NCBI RefSeq assembly: GCF_002999235.1
Contig: NZ_CP027236.1
Location: 620,001 to 684,000, forward strand
Origin: Actinomyces sp. oral taxon 897
GTDB taxonomy: Bacteria > Actinomycetota > Actinomycetes > Actinomycetales > Actinomycetaceae
Reading direction: 5' to 3'
Length of the DNA stretch: 64,000 bases
The position numbers and the translations under genes were made by a program. Shown in pieces: positions 16,651-25,325 of this stretch; the first letter of the stretch is position 1, and each line of letters starts with the position of its first letter. Below the pieces are notes generated by a model. It saw only the letters and a program-made list of their open reading frames with translations, was not told the origin of the DNA and did not search any database.

Positions 16651-19206
16651 ATGAGCCCTGACCCGACACCCTCGCCCACCCAGGCGGACGGGGGACCGGA
16701 CCCCCACCCGGGGCAGGACGACCCCGCGCCCCGCCGCGGCCTGAGCGCCGCCCAGGTGGCCGACGCCGTCCGGGCCGGGCGGACCAACGCCTACCAGGAG
16801 CCCACCTCGCGCTCCGCGCGCGAGATCCTGCGCGCCAACGTCTTCACCGTCTTCAACGCCATCCTCGGCGCCGCCCTGGTGGTCATCCTAGCCGTGGGCA
16901 GCTGGCGTGACGCCCTGTTCGGCTTCGTGCTGCTGATCAACACGGCCACCGGCACGGTGGCCGAGATCCGGGCCAAGCGGGCCCTGGACAGCCTGTCGGT
17001 CCTGGCCGCCCCGCTCACCCAGGTCATCCGTGACGGGACGGAGTCCTCAGTGGGCGTGGCCGAGGTCGTCCTGGGCGACCTCATCCGGGTCTCCAGCGGC
17101 GACCAGGTACCCGCCGACGGCGTGGTGGTCGAGCAGCAGGGCGTGGAGATCGACGAGTCCATCCTCACCGGGGAGTCGGCCACCGTCCGCAAGGAGCCGG
17201 GCGACCGGGTCATGTCGGGCACCACGGTGACCGCCGGCACCGCCCTGGTCACCGTGGACGCGGTGGGCGCCGACGCCTACGCCCACCGCCTGGCGGCCGA
17301 GGCCCGCCGCTACAGCGTGGTCACCTCCGAGCTCCAGGCGGGCACCAACCGGGTCCTGACCTGGATCAGCTGGGTGATCGTTCCCATGACCCTGCTGCTG
17401 CTGTGGTCCCAGATGCGCGTGGCCGGGGGCTGGTCGGCCGCCTGGGCGAACGGCGGCTGGCGGCACGCCGTCGTCCTGGCCGTGGCCGGGGTGGTCGGCA
17501 TGGTCCCCCAGGGCCTGGTGCTCCTGACCAGCGTCAACTTCGCCGCAGCCAGCCTGTCCCTGGCCCGCCAGCACGTCCTGGTCCAGGAGCTGCCCGCCGT
17601 GGAGGTCCTGGCCCGGGTGGACACCCTGTGCCTGGACAAGACCGGCACCCTGACCTCCGGGGGGGTCGAGCTCCAGCAGATCCTGGGCCTGGACGACCAC
17701 GGCCACCTCGTCGGTCCCGCGGGCCCGCAGGACCCCTCGGCGGACGGGCAGGACGGCTCCCACGGGCGCGCCTTGGCGGCCCTGGCCGCCATGGTGGGAG
17801 GCGAGGAGGCCAACGCGACCGCCCGGGCCGTGGCCGCCGGGCTGAGCGGGGTCACCCCCGCCCAGGGGGCCGGGCAGGTCCCCTTCTCCAGCGCCCGCAA
17901 GTGGTCCGCCCTGGCCGTGGAGGAGCCCTCGGGGCGGGCCCACTACGTCCTGGGGGCCCCCGAGATCGTCCTGGCCCCGGCCCTGGCCGCCGGTGACGAC
18001 GCCGCCCGGGCGACCCTGGAGAAGGTCTCCGACCTGGCCGGTGCCGGCCAGCGGGTCCTGTGCCTGGCCCGCTCCACCGGCCTGTGGTACCTGCCCAGGG
18101 AGGGCGAGCCCAGCCTGCCCGAGGGCCTGCACGCCGTCGTCCTGGCCGTCCTGGCCGAGGAGGTCCGCCCTGACGCCGCCCGGACCCTGGGCTACTTCGC
18201 CGAGCAGGGCGTGACCGTCAAGATCATTAGCGGGGACAACCCCACCACGGTGGCGGCGATCGCCCGCGGCGTGGGCGTGCGGGCCCCCGACGGGGGGCAG
18301 GCCGAGGGCGTGGACGCCCGGGTGCTGCCCGACGCCCAGGAGGAGGAGGGGCGGGCCCTGGCCGACGTCCTGGAGACCGGTGCCGTGTTCGGCCGGGTCA
18401 CCCCCGAGCAGAAGCGCGACTTCGTGCGCGCCCTGCGCTCGCGCGGGCACGTGGTGGCCATGACCGGCGACGGCGTCAACGACGCCCTGGCCCTCAAGGA
18501 CGCCGACCTGGGGATCGCCATGGGCAACGCCGCCCCCGCCACCAAGGCCGTGGCCCGCCTGGTGCTCCTGGACGGGCGCTTCGCCTCCCTGCCCGGGGTG
18601 GTGGCCGAGGGGCGGCGGGTCATTGCCAATATGGAGCGCGTGGCCTCCCTGTTCCTGGCCAAGACCACCTACGCGGCCCTCATTGCCGTGGTGGTGGCCC
18701 TGGCCGGGATCTCCTACCCCTACCTGCCCCGCCAGCTGACCATTGTCTCCTCCCTGACCATCGGTATCCCTGCCACGGTCATCGCCCTGGCGCCCACCCA
18801 CCAGCGCTACCGGCCGGGCTTCCTGGGGCGCGTGCTGCGCCTGGCCGTCCCGGCCGGCCTGGTGATCGGGGCCGGGGTCCTGGTCACCCGCACCTGGCTG
18901 TCCCTGGCCGGCGCCGCCTCGGGCCAGGTGACCACCGGGGCCACCCTGGTCCTGGTGCTCGGCGGGCTGTGGCTGCTGTCCTGCACGGCCCGGCCCTGGG
19001 TGTGGTGGCGGGTGGTCCTGGTGGTGCTCATGGCCGCCGCCGCCCTGATGACGGTGTTCCTGGAGGGGCTGCGCAGCTTCTTCGACCTGGCCTGGCCCGC
19101 CCCGCTGACCTGGGTGGTCCTGGGGACGGTCGGGGCGGGTGTGTGCCTGGGCGTGGAGCTGGTGGCCTGGTGGGCCTCCCGGGCCGCCCGCCGTACCCGC
19201 CCCTAG
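16651..19206 (+). CDS. Cation-translocating P-type ATPase (CtpE-like)
   Basis: 851 aa with AGGAGG ahead of the ATG. The P-type core is complete: actuator TGES near residue 173 (LTGESATV), phosphorylation site CLDKTGTLT near 329, and hinge GDGVNDALALKDADLGIAMG near 606. The ion-site helix carries MVPQGLVLLTSVN where many Ca2+/Mn2+ pumps have PEGL. No heavy-metal CPx motif or N-terminal metal-binding domain is present. It most resembles actinobacterial CtpE pumps, which have been tied to Ca2+. Its position behind the Mn2+ riboswitch and terC suggests Mn2+ may be the cargo here. That is inferred from position. Confidence 0.88.
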   Translation: MSPDPTPSPTQADGGPDPHPGQDDPAPRRGLSAAQVADAVRAGRTNAYQEPTSRSAREILRANVFTVFNAILGAALVVILAVGSWRDALFGFVLLINTATGTVAEIRAKRALDSLSVLAAPLTQVIRDGTESSVGVAEVVLGDLIRVSSGDQVPADGVVVEQQGVEIDESILTGESATVRKEPGDRVMSGTTVTAGTALVTVDAVGADAYAHRLAAEARRYSVVTSELQAGTNRVLTWISWVIVPMTLLLLWSQMRVAGGWSAAWANGGWRHAVVLAVAGVVGMVPQGLVLLTSVNFAAASLSLARQHVLVQELPAVEVLARVDTLCLDKTGTLTSGGVELQQILGLDDHGHLVGPAGPQDPSADGQDGSHGRALAALAAMVGGEEANATARAVAAGLSGVTPAQGAGQVPFSSARKWSALAVEEPSGRAHYVLGAPEIVLAPALAAGDDAARATLEKVSDLAGAGQRVLCLARSTGLWYLPREGEPSLPEGLHAVVLAVLAEEVRPDAARTLGYFAEQGVTVKIISGDNPTTVAAIARGVGVRAPDGGQAEGVDARVLPDAQEEEGRALADVLETGAVFGRVTPEQKRDFVRALRSRGHVVAMTGDGVNDALALKDADLGIAMGNAAPATKAVARLVLLDGRFASLPGVVAEGRRVIANMERVASLFLAKTTYAALIAVVVALAGISYPYLPRQLTIVSSLTIGIPATVIALAPTHQRYRPGFLGRVLRLAVPAGLVIGAGVLVTRTWLSLAGAASGQVTTGATLVLVLGGLWLLSCTARPWVWWRVVLVVLMAAAALMTVFLEGLRSFFDLAWPAPLTWVVLGTVGAGVCLGVELVAWWASRAARRTRP

Positions 19207-19451
19207 CCGCGGCGGCGTCGCACCGCGCCCGGTGCCCCTGAGGTGCCTTAAGGCGCCCCCAGGTGCACCCGCCGGGCGGTGCCGCGGGGTGGTGCCGCCG
19301 GGTGGTGGCCGGTGCCCCGACCCGGTGCCGGTCGGCGTCGGACACCGGGCCGCCTGCCCACGGGGCGGTCCACGAGGTGGTCTGGCCAGGTCGCAGGGGG
19401 CCGCGGCCTGTACGCTGGGTGGGCCGTGCCCCCCGACGTCAGGAGAAGTCC

Positions 19452-20852
19452 GTGGTCCTTCACTGGTGGTCCGTCCTGCCCTTCGCGGCCATGCTGGCCT
19501 CGATCGCGGTCCTGCCCCTGGTCCCCGCCACCGCCCACTGGTGGGAGAGGCGCTCCAGCCAGATGACGGTGTCCCTGCTCCTGGGCGTGCCCGTGGCCGC
19601 CTGGGTGTGGGCGGCCCTGGGCTGGCAGGAGGTGCTCGCCTCGGTGGTGGAGTACACGCAGTTCATCTGCCTGCTGCTGGCCCTGTTCGTGGTATCCGGG
19701 GGCATCTACCTCAAGGGCGACATTGAGGCCACGCCCCGCAGCAACACGGTCTTCCTGGCCGTGGGGGCCCTGCTGGCGTCCTTCGTGGGCACCACCGGGG
19801 CGGCCATGCTGCTCGTCCGCCCGCTGCTGGCCACCAACCGCGAGCGCCGCTACCGGGTCCACACCGTCATCTTCACCATCCTGGTGGTGGCCAACTGCGG
19901 CGGCCTGCTCACCCCGCTGGGCGACCCGCCGCTGTTCCTGGGGTTCCTGCGGGGCGTGCCCTTCACCTGGACCCTGGGCCTGGCCCCGGAGTGGCTCTTC
20001 GTCAACACCATGCTGCTGGTGGCCTACTACTCGCTGGACTGCTTCTACCACTCCAAGGAGCCTGCCAGCGCCGTCAGGCAGGACCGGGCCCAGATCGAGC
20101 CCCTGGGCCTGCGGGGCGCGGGCAACTTCGTGTGGTTCGCGGTCATCGTCCTGGCCGTGGCCCTGGCGCCCTCCGTGGACGTGGAGGCCATTGAGGCCGG
20201 CCGTGCCACCCTGGTCAGCTGGCTGCCGGTGCGTGAGGTCATCATGCTCACCGCCGCCGGGCTCTCCTACCGCCTGGGGGACCGGCGGGCCCGGTTTGAG
20301 GACAACCAGTTCCAGTGGGGGCCGATCGCCGAGGTCGCCACCCTGTTCGTGGGGATCTTCCTGACCATGATCCCGGCCCTGGCCTACCTGGACGAGGTGG
20401 CCCCCCACCTGCCCATGAACGAGGTGACCTTCTTCGTCTTCACCGGGGGGCTGTCCTCCGTGCTGGACAACGCCCCCACCTACGCGACCTTCTTCGAGGT
20501 GGCCCGTCACGTGGCCGGCCCCGGGGGGGCCGTGGTGGCGGGGGTCCCCGAGGTCTTCCTGGTGCCTATCTCCCTGGGGGCGGTGCTGTGCGGCGCCATC
20601 ACCTACATCGGTAACGGCCCCAACTTCATGGTCAAGTCCGTGGCGGAGGCCGACGGGGTGGTCATGCCCGGCTTCGGCGCCTACGTGGGGCAGACCTTCC
20701 TGCACCTGGTCCCGGTCCTGGCCGCCATGGTCCTGATCTTCGTCGCCGACGGCCTGGTCACCACGGCTGTCGGCGTGGGCCTGGCGGCGGCGCTGCTGGC
20801 CAAGGACGCCGTCCTGGTCCTGCGCAGCAGGCGCCTGGCCCTGGCGGACTGA
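19452..20852 (+). CDS. NhaD/CitM-like sodium:proton antiporter or anion transporter
   Basis: 466 aa from GTG 19452, chosen because AGGAGA precedes it; a longer upstream frame is GC-rich noise. About twelve hydrophobic helices are present. The two ion-transporter-superfamily hairpins are visible: GTTGAAMLLVRPLL with VVANCGGLLTPLGDPPLFLGF, and GGLSSVLDNAPTYATF with AITYIGNGPNFMVKSV. This matches the UIT3/NhaD-like group found in diverse bacteria. The substrate (Na+/H+ or an organic anion) cannot be set by sequence. TACGCT at 19411-19416 may be its -10. It lies 245 nt after the ATPase and probably has its own promoter. Confidence 0.82.
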   Translation: MVLHWWSVLPFAAMLASIAVLPLVPATAHWWERRSSQMTVSLLLGVPVAAWVWAALGWQEVLASVVEYTQFICLLLALFVVSGGIYLKGDIEATPRSNTVFLAVGALLASFVGTTGAAMLLVRPLLATNRERRYRVHTVIFTILVVANCGGLLTPLGDPPLFLGFLRGVPFTWTLGLAPEWLFVNTMLLVAYYSLDCFYHSKEPASAVRQDRAQIEPLGLRGAGNFVWFAVIVLAVALAPSVDVEAIEAGRATLVSWLPVREVIMLTAAGLSYRLGDRRARFEDNQFQWGPIAEVATLFVGIFLTMIPALAYLDEVAPHLPMNEVTFFVFTGGLSSVLDNAPTYATFFEVARHVAGPGGAVVAGVPEVFLVPISLGAVLCGAITYIGNGPNFMVKSVAEADGVVMPGFGAYVGQTFLHLVPVLAAMVLIFVADGLVTTAVGVGLAAALLAKDAVLVLRSRRLALAD

Positions 20853-20858
20853 CGCCCC

Positions 20859-20992
20859 GGGGACGTGCCCTGGCCGGTGACGTGCCCTGGTCATTGGCGA
20901 CGTACTTTAGTTGCCGGCGACGTACCCTGGAAGCCTTCTAAGGTACGTCCCTGATAGCTATCGTACGCCCTCGGTGACTAGGGTACGTCCCC
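20859..20992. repeat. Cluster of 15-bp direct and inverted repeats between convergent genes
   Basis: Four direct copies of GGNGACGTRCCCTGG start at 20859, 20876, 20896 and 20916. The third is degenerate (GGCGACGTACTTTAG). Inverted copies lie at 20938-20952 and 20978-20992, with a weaker one near 20957-20971. Copies 4 and 5 can fold on each other. The array begins 6 nt after the transporter stop codon, and its last copy contains the DUF3097 stop codon. It may act as a composite bidirectional terminator. Confidence 0.75.
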
Positions 20993-22063
20993 GGCAATGA
21001 CGGGGGCGGTGACGAAGTCAATGAGCTCCTCCACGCGCCCCAGCAGGGCGGGCTCCAGGTCCTTGTAGCTGCGCACGCTGCCCAGGATGCGCTGCCAGCC
21101 GCGGGCGACGTCGGCCTGGGTGGCGTGGGGCCACCCCAGGGCCTGGAGGGTGCCGTGCTTGACGTCGGTGCCCCGGGGCACCTCCGGCCAGCGGCGCAGC
21201 CCCACCCGCTCGGGCCGCACGGCCTGCCACACGTCCACGTAGGGATGGCCCAGGACCAGGACGTCGTCCCCGCCGGGCAGGGAGCGCACCCTCTGGGCGA
21301 TCCGGGACTCCTTGGAGCCCGCCACCAGGTGGTCCACCAGGACGCCGGCACGCCGGGCGGGGCCGGGGCCGAAGTCGGATATGACCCGCTCCAGGTTGTC
21401 CACGCCGTCGAGCATGAGGACGACCACCCCCTCGTGGCGCAGGTCGTCGCCCCAGACCTTCTCCACGAGCTCTGCGTCGTGCCTGCCCTCGACCCAGATC
21501 CGTGAGGCCCGGGCCACCCTGGCGCGCTCACCGGCCACGGCGTAGGAGCCCGAGGCGGTCAGGGCGCGGCCCGCGGCGCTGACCGGGCCGGTGGGGCGGA
21601 CGCGCCCAGGCGGCGGGGCCAGGACGACGGGCCGCCCCTCCAGCCAGAAGCCGGGGCCCAGGGGGAAGCCGCGCCGCAGCCCGTGGCGGTCCTCCAGGAC
21701 CACCAGGTAGGTGCCCCCCGACTTCTCCACGGCCACGACCGCCCCCACGAACCCGGTCTGGCGGTCCTCCAGGACCATGCCGGGCTCCGCGGCCACCTCC
21801 ACGGAGCGGGGCCGGGTCGCGGCGGGGCCCACGCGGTGGGGGTCGGTTGCCAGGACGTCGGAGCCGTAGCGGTCGGCGGCCCCGGGGGCTCGCGGTGGGG
21901 CGGGGTCCTGTCCATGGCCGCGAAGGTCCTGTGACCGTGCCCCGGGGCCACGCGGTGGGGCGGGGTCGCGGCGGGGACGGGCGGGCGTAGCGGTGGCGGC
22001 CTGCTGGCGCAGGGCGGCACGGCGGGCCGCGGTCGATCCGGGTACGGGCCGGTAGGGGTTCAC
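20978..22063 (-). CDS. DUF3097 family protein
   Basis: 361 aa from GTG 22063. TACCGT (22076-22071) ends 7 nt upstream and no Shine-Dalgarno is seen; a GTG at 22072 overlaps that hexamer and is rejected. After a basic, Pro-rich N terminus of about 60 residues comes a conserved body with EPGMVLEDRQTGFVGAVV, FWLEGRPV and a Toprim-like segment (IWVEGRHDAELVEKVWG, VVLMLDGVDNL). The family is restricted to actinobacteria and has no assigned function; the Toprim-like motifs hint at a nucleic-acid role. Its final codons (GDVP-stop) lie inside the last repeat of the 20859-20992 array. It is divergent from hrcA. Confidence 0.85.
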   Translation of the reverse strand: MNPYRPVPGSTAARRAALRQQAATATPARPRRDPAPPRGPGARSQDLRGHGQDPAPPRAPGAADRYGSDVLATDPHRVGPAATRPRSVEVAAEPGMVLEDRQTGFVGAVVAVEKSGGTYLVVLEDRHGLRRGFPLGPGFWLEGRPVVLAPPPGRVRPTGPVSAAGRALTASGSYAVAGERARVARASRIWVEGRHDAELVEKVWGDDLRHEGVVVLMLDGVDNLERVISDFGPGPARRAGVLVDHLVAGSKESRIAQRVRSLPGGDDVLVLGHPYVDVWQAVRPERVGLRRWPEVPRGTDVKHGTLQALGWPHATQADVARGWQRILGSVRSYKDLEPALLGRVEELIDFVTAPVIAGDVP

Positions 22064-22122
22064 GACGGGCACGGTAGGCGAAGGTCACGGGCGCACCCCT
22101 GGGGGCGCGCCGGACCCGGGCG

Positions 22123-22153
22123 TAGGATGGCACTCACGGACACCGAGTGCTAA
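22123..22153 (+). promoter_or_regulatory. CIRCE element over the hrcA promoter
   Basis: GCACTC, nine bases, then GAGTGCTAA (22130-22153) matches the CIRCE consensus TTAGCACTC-N9-GAGTGCTAA at 9/9 on the right arm and 7/9 on the left (22127-22135). The -10 hexamer TAGGAT (22123-22128) abuts the left arm, so HrcA binding would block transcription of hrcA-dnaJ. Confidence 0.9.
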
Positions 22154-22187
22154 GGGGGCGGGACGCCCCCGGCGGGAAGGAGGAGCA

Positions 22188-23258
22188 GTGCCCAGTGAGC
22201 GCAGGCTGCAGGTCCTCTCCGCCATCGTGACCGACTACGTGCGCACCCGCGAGCCGGTGGGCTCCCGGGCCCTGACCGAGCGCTACCGGCTCGGCGTCTC
22301 CCCGGCGACCATCCGCAACGACATGGCCGCCCTGGAGGACGAGGGCTACATCTACCAGCCCCACACCAGCGCCGGGCGGGTCCCCACCCAGAAGGGGTAC
22401 CGGCTCTTCGTGGACGAGGTCGCCCGTGTCAAGCCCCTGTCGGCACCCGAGCGCGAGGCCATGACCGCCCTGCTGGCGGGGGCGGTGGACCTGGACCAGG
22501 TGGTGGTGCGCACCGTGCGCGTCCTGGCCCAGCTCACCGGCCAGCTCGCCGTGGTGGAGTACCCCAGCCTGCGCCGCACCGCCCTGCGGCACCTGGAGCT
22601 GGTGGCCCTGGGGCCCGCGCGCCTGCTCATGGTCATTGTCACCGACACCGGGCGGGTGGAGCAGCGTACCGTGACCCTGGCCGGGCCCGGGCCCCAGGTG
22701 GTGGGCGCCCTCGACCCCCTGGTCCTGGAGCGGCTGCGGCTGCGGCTCAACGCCGCCCTGGTGGGGCGCCGCGCCCAGGAGGTGGTGCCGGTCCTGACCC
22801 ACCTGGCCGAGCAGGCCCCTGACGACGAGCGCACCCTGCTGGCGGCGGTCATAGGCGAGCTGGTGGCCGCGCTGCGCCCCGACGCCGAGGAGCGCCTGGC
22901 CGTGGCCGGCACCGCCAACCTGGCCCGCTCCACACCGGACTTCTCCTCCCTGGGGCCCCTGCTGGACGCCATCGAGGAGCAGGTGGTCCTGCTGCGCCTG
23001 CTGAGCCCCGAGACCGACGAGGACCCCACGGGCGATGAGGACCCCACGGGCATGCGGGTGAGCATCGGCAGCGAGAACCACGACGACGTCCTGGCCGAGG
23101 CCTCCGTGGTCACCGCCGGCTACGGCGTCGGCCAGGGCCGGGTCCTGGCCCGCCTGGGGGTCATCGGCCCCACCCGCATGGACTACCCCGCCACCATGAC
23201 CGTGGTGCGGGCCGTGGCCCGCTACCTCTCCCGGTTCATGGCCGGGCCCGCGGGGTAG
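22188..23258 (+). CDS. hrcA: Heat-inducible transcription repressor HrcA
   Basis: Represses class I heat-shock genes by binding CIRCE, with activity set by GroEL. 356 aa from GTG 22188 behind AAGGAGGAG. The N-terminal winged helix is typical (RRLQVLSAIVTDYVRTREPVGSRAL, VSPATIRNDMAALEDEGYIYQPHTSAGRVPT), followed by a GAF-like dimerisation domain. A short acidic tandem repeat, two copies of D-E-D-P-T-G near residues 278-288, interrupts the C-terminal half and comes from an 18-bp duplication. The upstream CIRCE indicates autoregulation, and dnaJ follows after 86 nt. Confidence 0.96.
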   Translation: MPSERRLQVLSAIVTDYVRTREPVGSRALTERYRLGVSPATIRNDMAALEDEGYIYQPHTSAGRVPTQKGYRLFVDEVARVKPLSAPEREAMTALLAGAVDLDQVVVRTVRVLAQLTGQLAVVEYPSLRRTALRHLELVALGPARLLMVIVTDTGRVEQRTVTLAGPGPQVVGALDPLVLERLRLRLNAALVGRRAQEVVPVLTHLAEQAPDDERTLLAAVIGELVAALRPDAEERLAVAGTANLARSTPDFSSLGPLLDAIEEQVVLLRLLSPETDEDPTGDEDPTGMRVSIGSENHDDVLAEASVVTAGYGVGQGRVLARLGVIGPTRMDYPATMTVVRAVARYLSRFMAGPAG

Positions 23259-23344
23259 GGCGCCACCCGCACCCCACACCACCGGGCGGACGCGACGCCG
23301 TCGGCCCTCCCAACCACAACGCGCCCAGCGTGAGAAGGACAACA

Positions 23345-24454
23345 GTGAGCGACTACTACGAGGTCCTCGGCGTCACCCGACAGGCCGACGCCGAGGAGAT
23401 CAAGAGGGCCTACCGACGCAAGGCCCGCCAGCTCCACCCCGACGTCGCCGGCCCGGGCCACGAGGAGGAGTTCAAGGAGGTCACGGTCGCCTACGAGGTG
23501 CTCTCCGACCCCGAGAAGCGCCAGGTCTACGACCTGGGCGGCCAGGACGCCCTGCGCGGGGGCCCGGGGTTCACCGGCGACTTCGGCACCTTCTCGGACA
23601 TCTTCACCTCCTTCTTCGGCGGCTCCATGACCCAGCGCGGACCCGCCTCCCGGGCCCGCCGCGGCCAGGACGTCCTGGTGGCCGTGGAGGTGGACCTGGC
23701 CGACGTGGCCTTCGGCGCCACCCGTACCGTGGAGGTGGACACCTACGTCACCTGCGGACGCTGCCACGGCGCCTGCGCCGAGCCGGGCACCGAGCCGGTG
23801 ACCTGCTCGACGTGCAACGGCAGCGGCTCCGTGCAGCGCATGGCCCGCTCCTTCCTGGGCAACGTCATGACCAGCTCACCCTGCCCCGACTGCCGGGGCT
23901 ACGGCACCGTCATCGTCACCCCCTGCAAGGAGTGCTCCGGGCAGGGGCGGGTGGTGGCCCACCAGGACATCGAGGCCACCATCCCCGCGGGCGTGACCAC
24001 CGGCACCCGTATCCGCATGCCCGGCCGGGGCGAGGCCGGGCCCGCCGGGGGGCCCGCCGGGGACCTCTACCTGGAGGTGGTCGAGAAGCGCCACGACTTC
24101 CTGGAGCGTCAGGGTGACGACCTCCACACCGAGCTGCGCGTGCCCATGACGGCCGCCGCCCTGGGAGCGACGTTCTCCATCGACACCCTGGACGGGACGC
24201 GCCAGGTCTCCGTCAAGGCTGGCACCCAGGGCGGGGACGAGGTGGTCCTCAGCGGCCTGGGCGTGGGCCGCCTGCGCCGTCACGGCCGCGGCGACCTCCA
24301 CGTGAGCATCGTGGTGGAGACCCCCACCCGCCTGGACGAGCGCCAGAGGACGCTCCTGCGCGAGCTCGCCGCCCTGCGCGGGGAGGACAGCTACCCGCCG
24401 GCCCGCGACGAGGGCCTGCGCGGGAAGATCAAGGACAAGCTCGCCGGACGCTGA
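23345..24454 (+). CDS. dnaJ: Chaperone DnaJ (second actinobacterial type)
   Basis: Co-chaperone that stimulates DnaK ATPase and delivers unfolded clients. 369 aa from GTG 23345 behind GAAGGAC. Domains in order: J domain with QLHPDVAG near residue 37; a Gly/Phe region; a zinc finger of four CxxCxGxG-type repeats (CGRCHGAC, CSTCNGSG, CPDCRGYG, CKECSGQG) between about 137 and 205; and a C-terminal substrate-binding domain. It is co-transcribed with hrcA, as is usual for the actinobacterial DnaJ2 paralogue. Another dnaJ with grpE-dnaK is expected elsewhere. Confidence 0.95.
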   Translation: MSDYYEVLGVTRQADAEEIKRAYRRKARQLHPDVAGPGHEEEFKEVTVAYEVLSDPEKRQVYDLGGQDALRGGPGFTGDFGTFSDIFTSFFGGSMTQRGPASRARRGQDVLVAVEVDLADVAFGATRTVEVDTYVTCGRCHGACAEPGTEPVTCSTCNGSGSVQRMARSFLGNVMTSSPCPDCRGYGTVIVTPCKECSGQGRVVAHQDIEATIPAGVTTGTRIRMPGRGEAGPAGGPAGDLYLEVVEKRHDFLERQGDDLHTELRVPMTAAALGATFSIDTLDGTRQVSVKAGTQGGDEVVLSGLGVGRLRRHGRGDLHVSIVVETPTRLDERQRTLLRELAALRGEDSYPPARDEGLRGKIKDKLAGR

Positions 24455-24468
24455 GGGCCGGCCCCCAG

Positions 24469-24484
24469 GGGCGCCTGCGCGCCC
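24469..24484. terminator. Short hairpin between convergent dnaJ and yggS
   Basis: GGGCGC (24469-24474) pairs with GCGCCC (24479-24484) across a 4-nt loop, 14 nt after the dnaJ stop and just before the yggS stop. It could act in both directions. Confidence 0.4.
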
Positions 24485-24486
24485 GG

Positions 24487-25248
24487 TCAGCGGGAGCCGG
24501 CCGGACGCGGCCCGAAGACCGCCTGGCCCACGCGCACACAGGTCGAGCCCTCCTCGACGGCGAGCTCGAGGTCCCCGCTCATGCCCATGGACAGCTGGCC
24601 GTCACCGACCGTGCCGTCCTGGAGCCCGGCGTCGCGCAGGGCGCGCACGGTCCGGAAGCACTCGCGGACGCGCGCCTGGTCACCGGTGCGGGCGGCCAGC
24701 GTCATGAGGCCGCGCACCCGCAGCGAGGAGAAGACGGGCAGGGCCGCCAGGAAGGCGGGCACCTCAGCGGGCTCGAGGCCGAACTTGGAGGCCTCGCCCG
24801 AGGAGTTGACCTGCACGTAGACGTCCAGGCCCCGCCCCGCCGCCTGCAGGCGACGGTCCAGGGCCTGGGCCACGCGCAGGGAGTCCAGGGCCTGGAACTC
24901 GTCGGCGAAGGCCGCCACGTCCCCGGCCTTGTTGGTCTGCAGGTGGCCGATGAGCACCCAGCGGATGCCCAGGTCCGCCAGTGCCCGGGCCTTGCGCCTG
25001 GCCTCCTGGACCTTGTTCTCACCCATCTGGGTGACGCCAGCGGCGTGGGCGAGCCGCAGCCGCTCCTCGGGCACGGTCTTGGACACCGGCAGCAGGCGGA
25101 TCCCGGCGGCGGGTCGCCCGGCGCGCTCTGCGGCCCCGGCGATCCGGGCTCGTACGGCCGCCAGGTTGCGGCGGAGGTCCTCCACGGTGGCGGGTACGGC
25201 CTGGGGCGCGGGGGAGGGGGCCCGGTCCGGGAGCTGCGGCTCGGTCAT
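24487..25248 (-). CDS. YggS-family pyridoxal-phosphate homeostasis protein
   Basis: 253 aa from ATG 25248. The longer frame to 25314 is rejected because TAGCGT (25261-25256) ends 7 nt before ATG 25248. The PLP lysine is in LLPVSKTVPEE (about Lys57), followed by MGENKVQEARRKA, IGHLQTNKA, the fold-III barrel strand VQVNSSGEASKFG, and LSMGMSGDLELAVEEGSTCVRVG. Members bind PLP without known catalysis and affect B6 and amino-acid balance. It sits antisense between dnaJ and rsmE, splitting the hrcA-dnaJ-rsmE run often seen in relatives. Confidence 0.92.
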   Translation of the reverse strand: MTEPQLPDRAPSPAPQAVPATVEDLRRNLAAVRARIAGAAERAGRPAAGIRLLPVSKTVPEERLRLAHAAGVTQMGENKVQEARRKARALADLGIRWVLIGHLQTNKAGDVAAFADEFQALDSLRVAQALDRRLQAAGRGLDVYVQVNSSGEASKFGLEPAEVPAFLAALPVFSSLRVRGLMTLAARTGDQARVRECFRTVRALRDAGLQDGTVGDGQLSMGMSGDLELAVEEGSTCVRVGQAVFGPRPAGSR

Positions 25249-25325
25249 GCGCGTGACGCTAGCACCGGTGCGCCGGCGCGGGCTACCGGTTCCCCCGGGT
25301 CCCGCGGCGGCCATAGGCTGGGGCA

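Noticed and set aside
19207..19300. GGTGCCTTAAGGCGCC as a terminator after the P-type ATPase
   Set aside because: The pairing leaves no loop and contains a mismatch, so it is too weak to call.
25246..25314. Longer YggS start at 25314
   Set aside because: The extra residues are Arg/Gly-rich and would place the TAGCGT hexamer inside the gene. ATG 25248 with 7-nt spacing is better supported.
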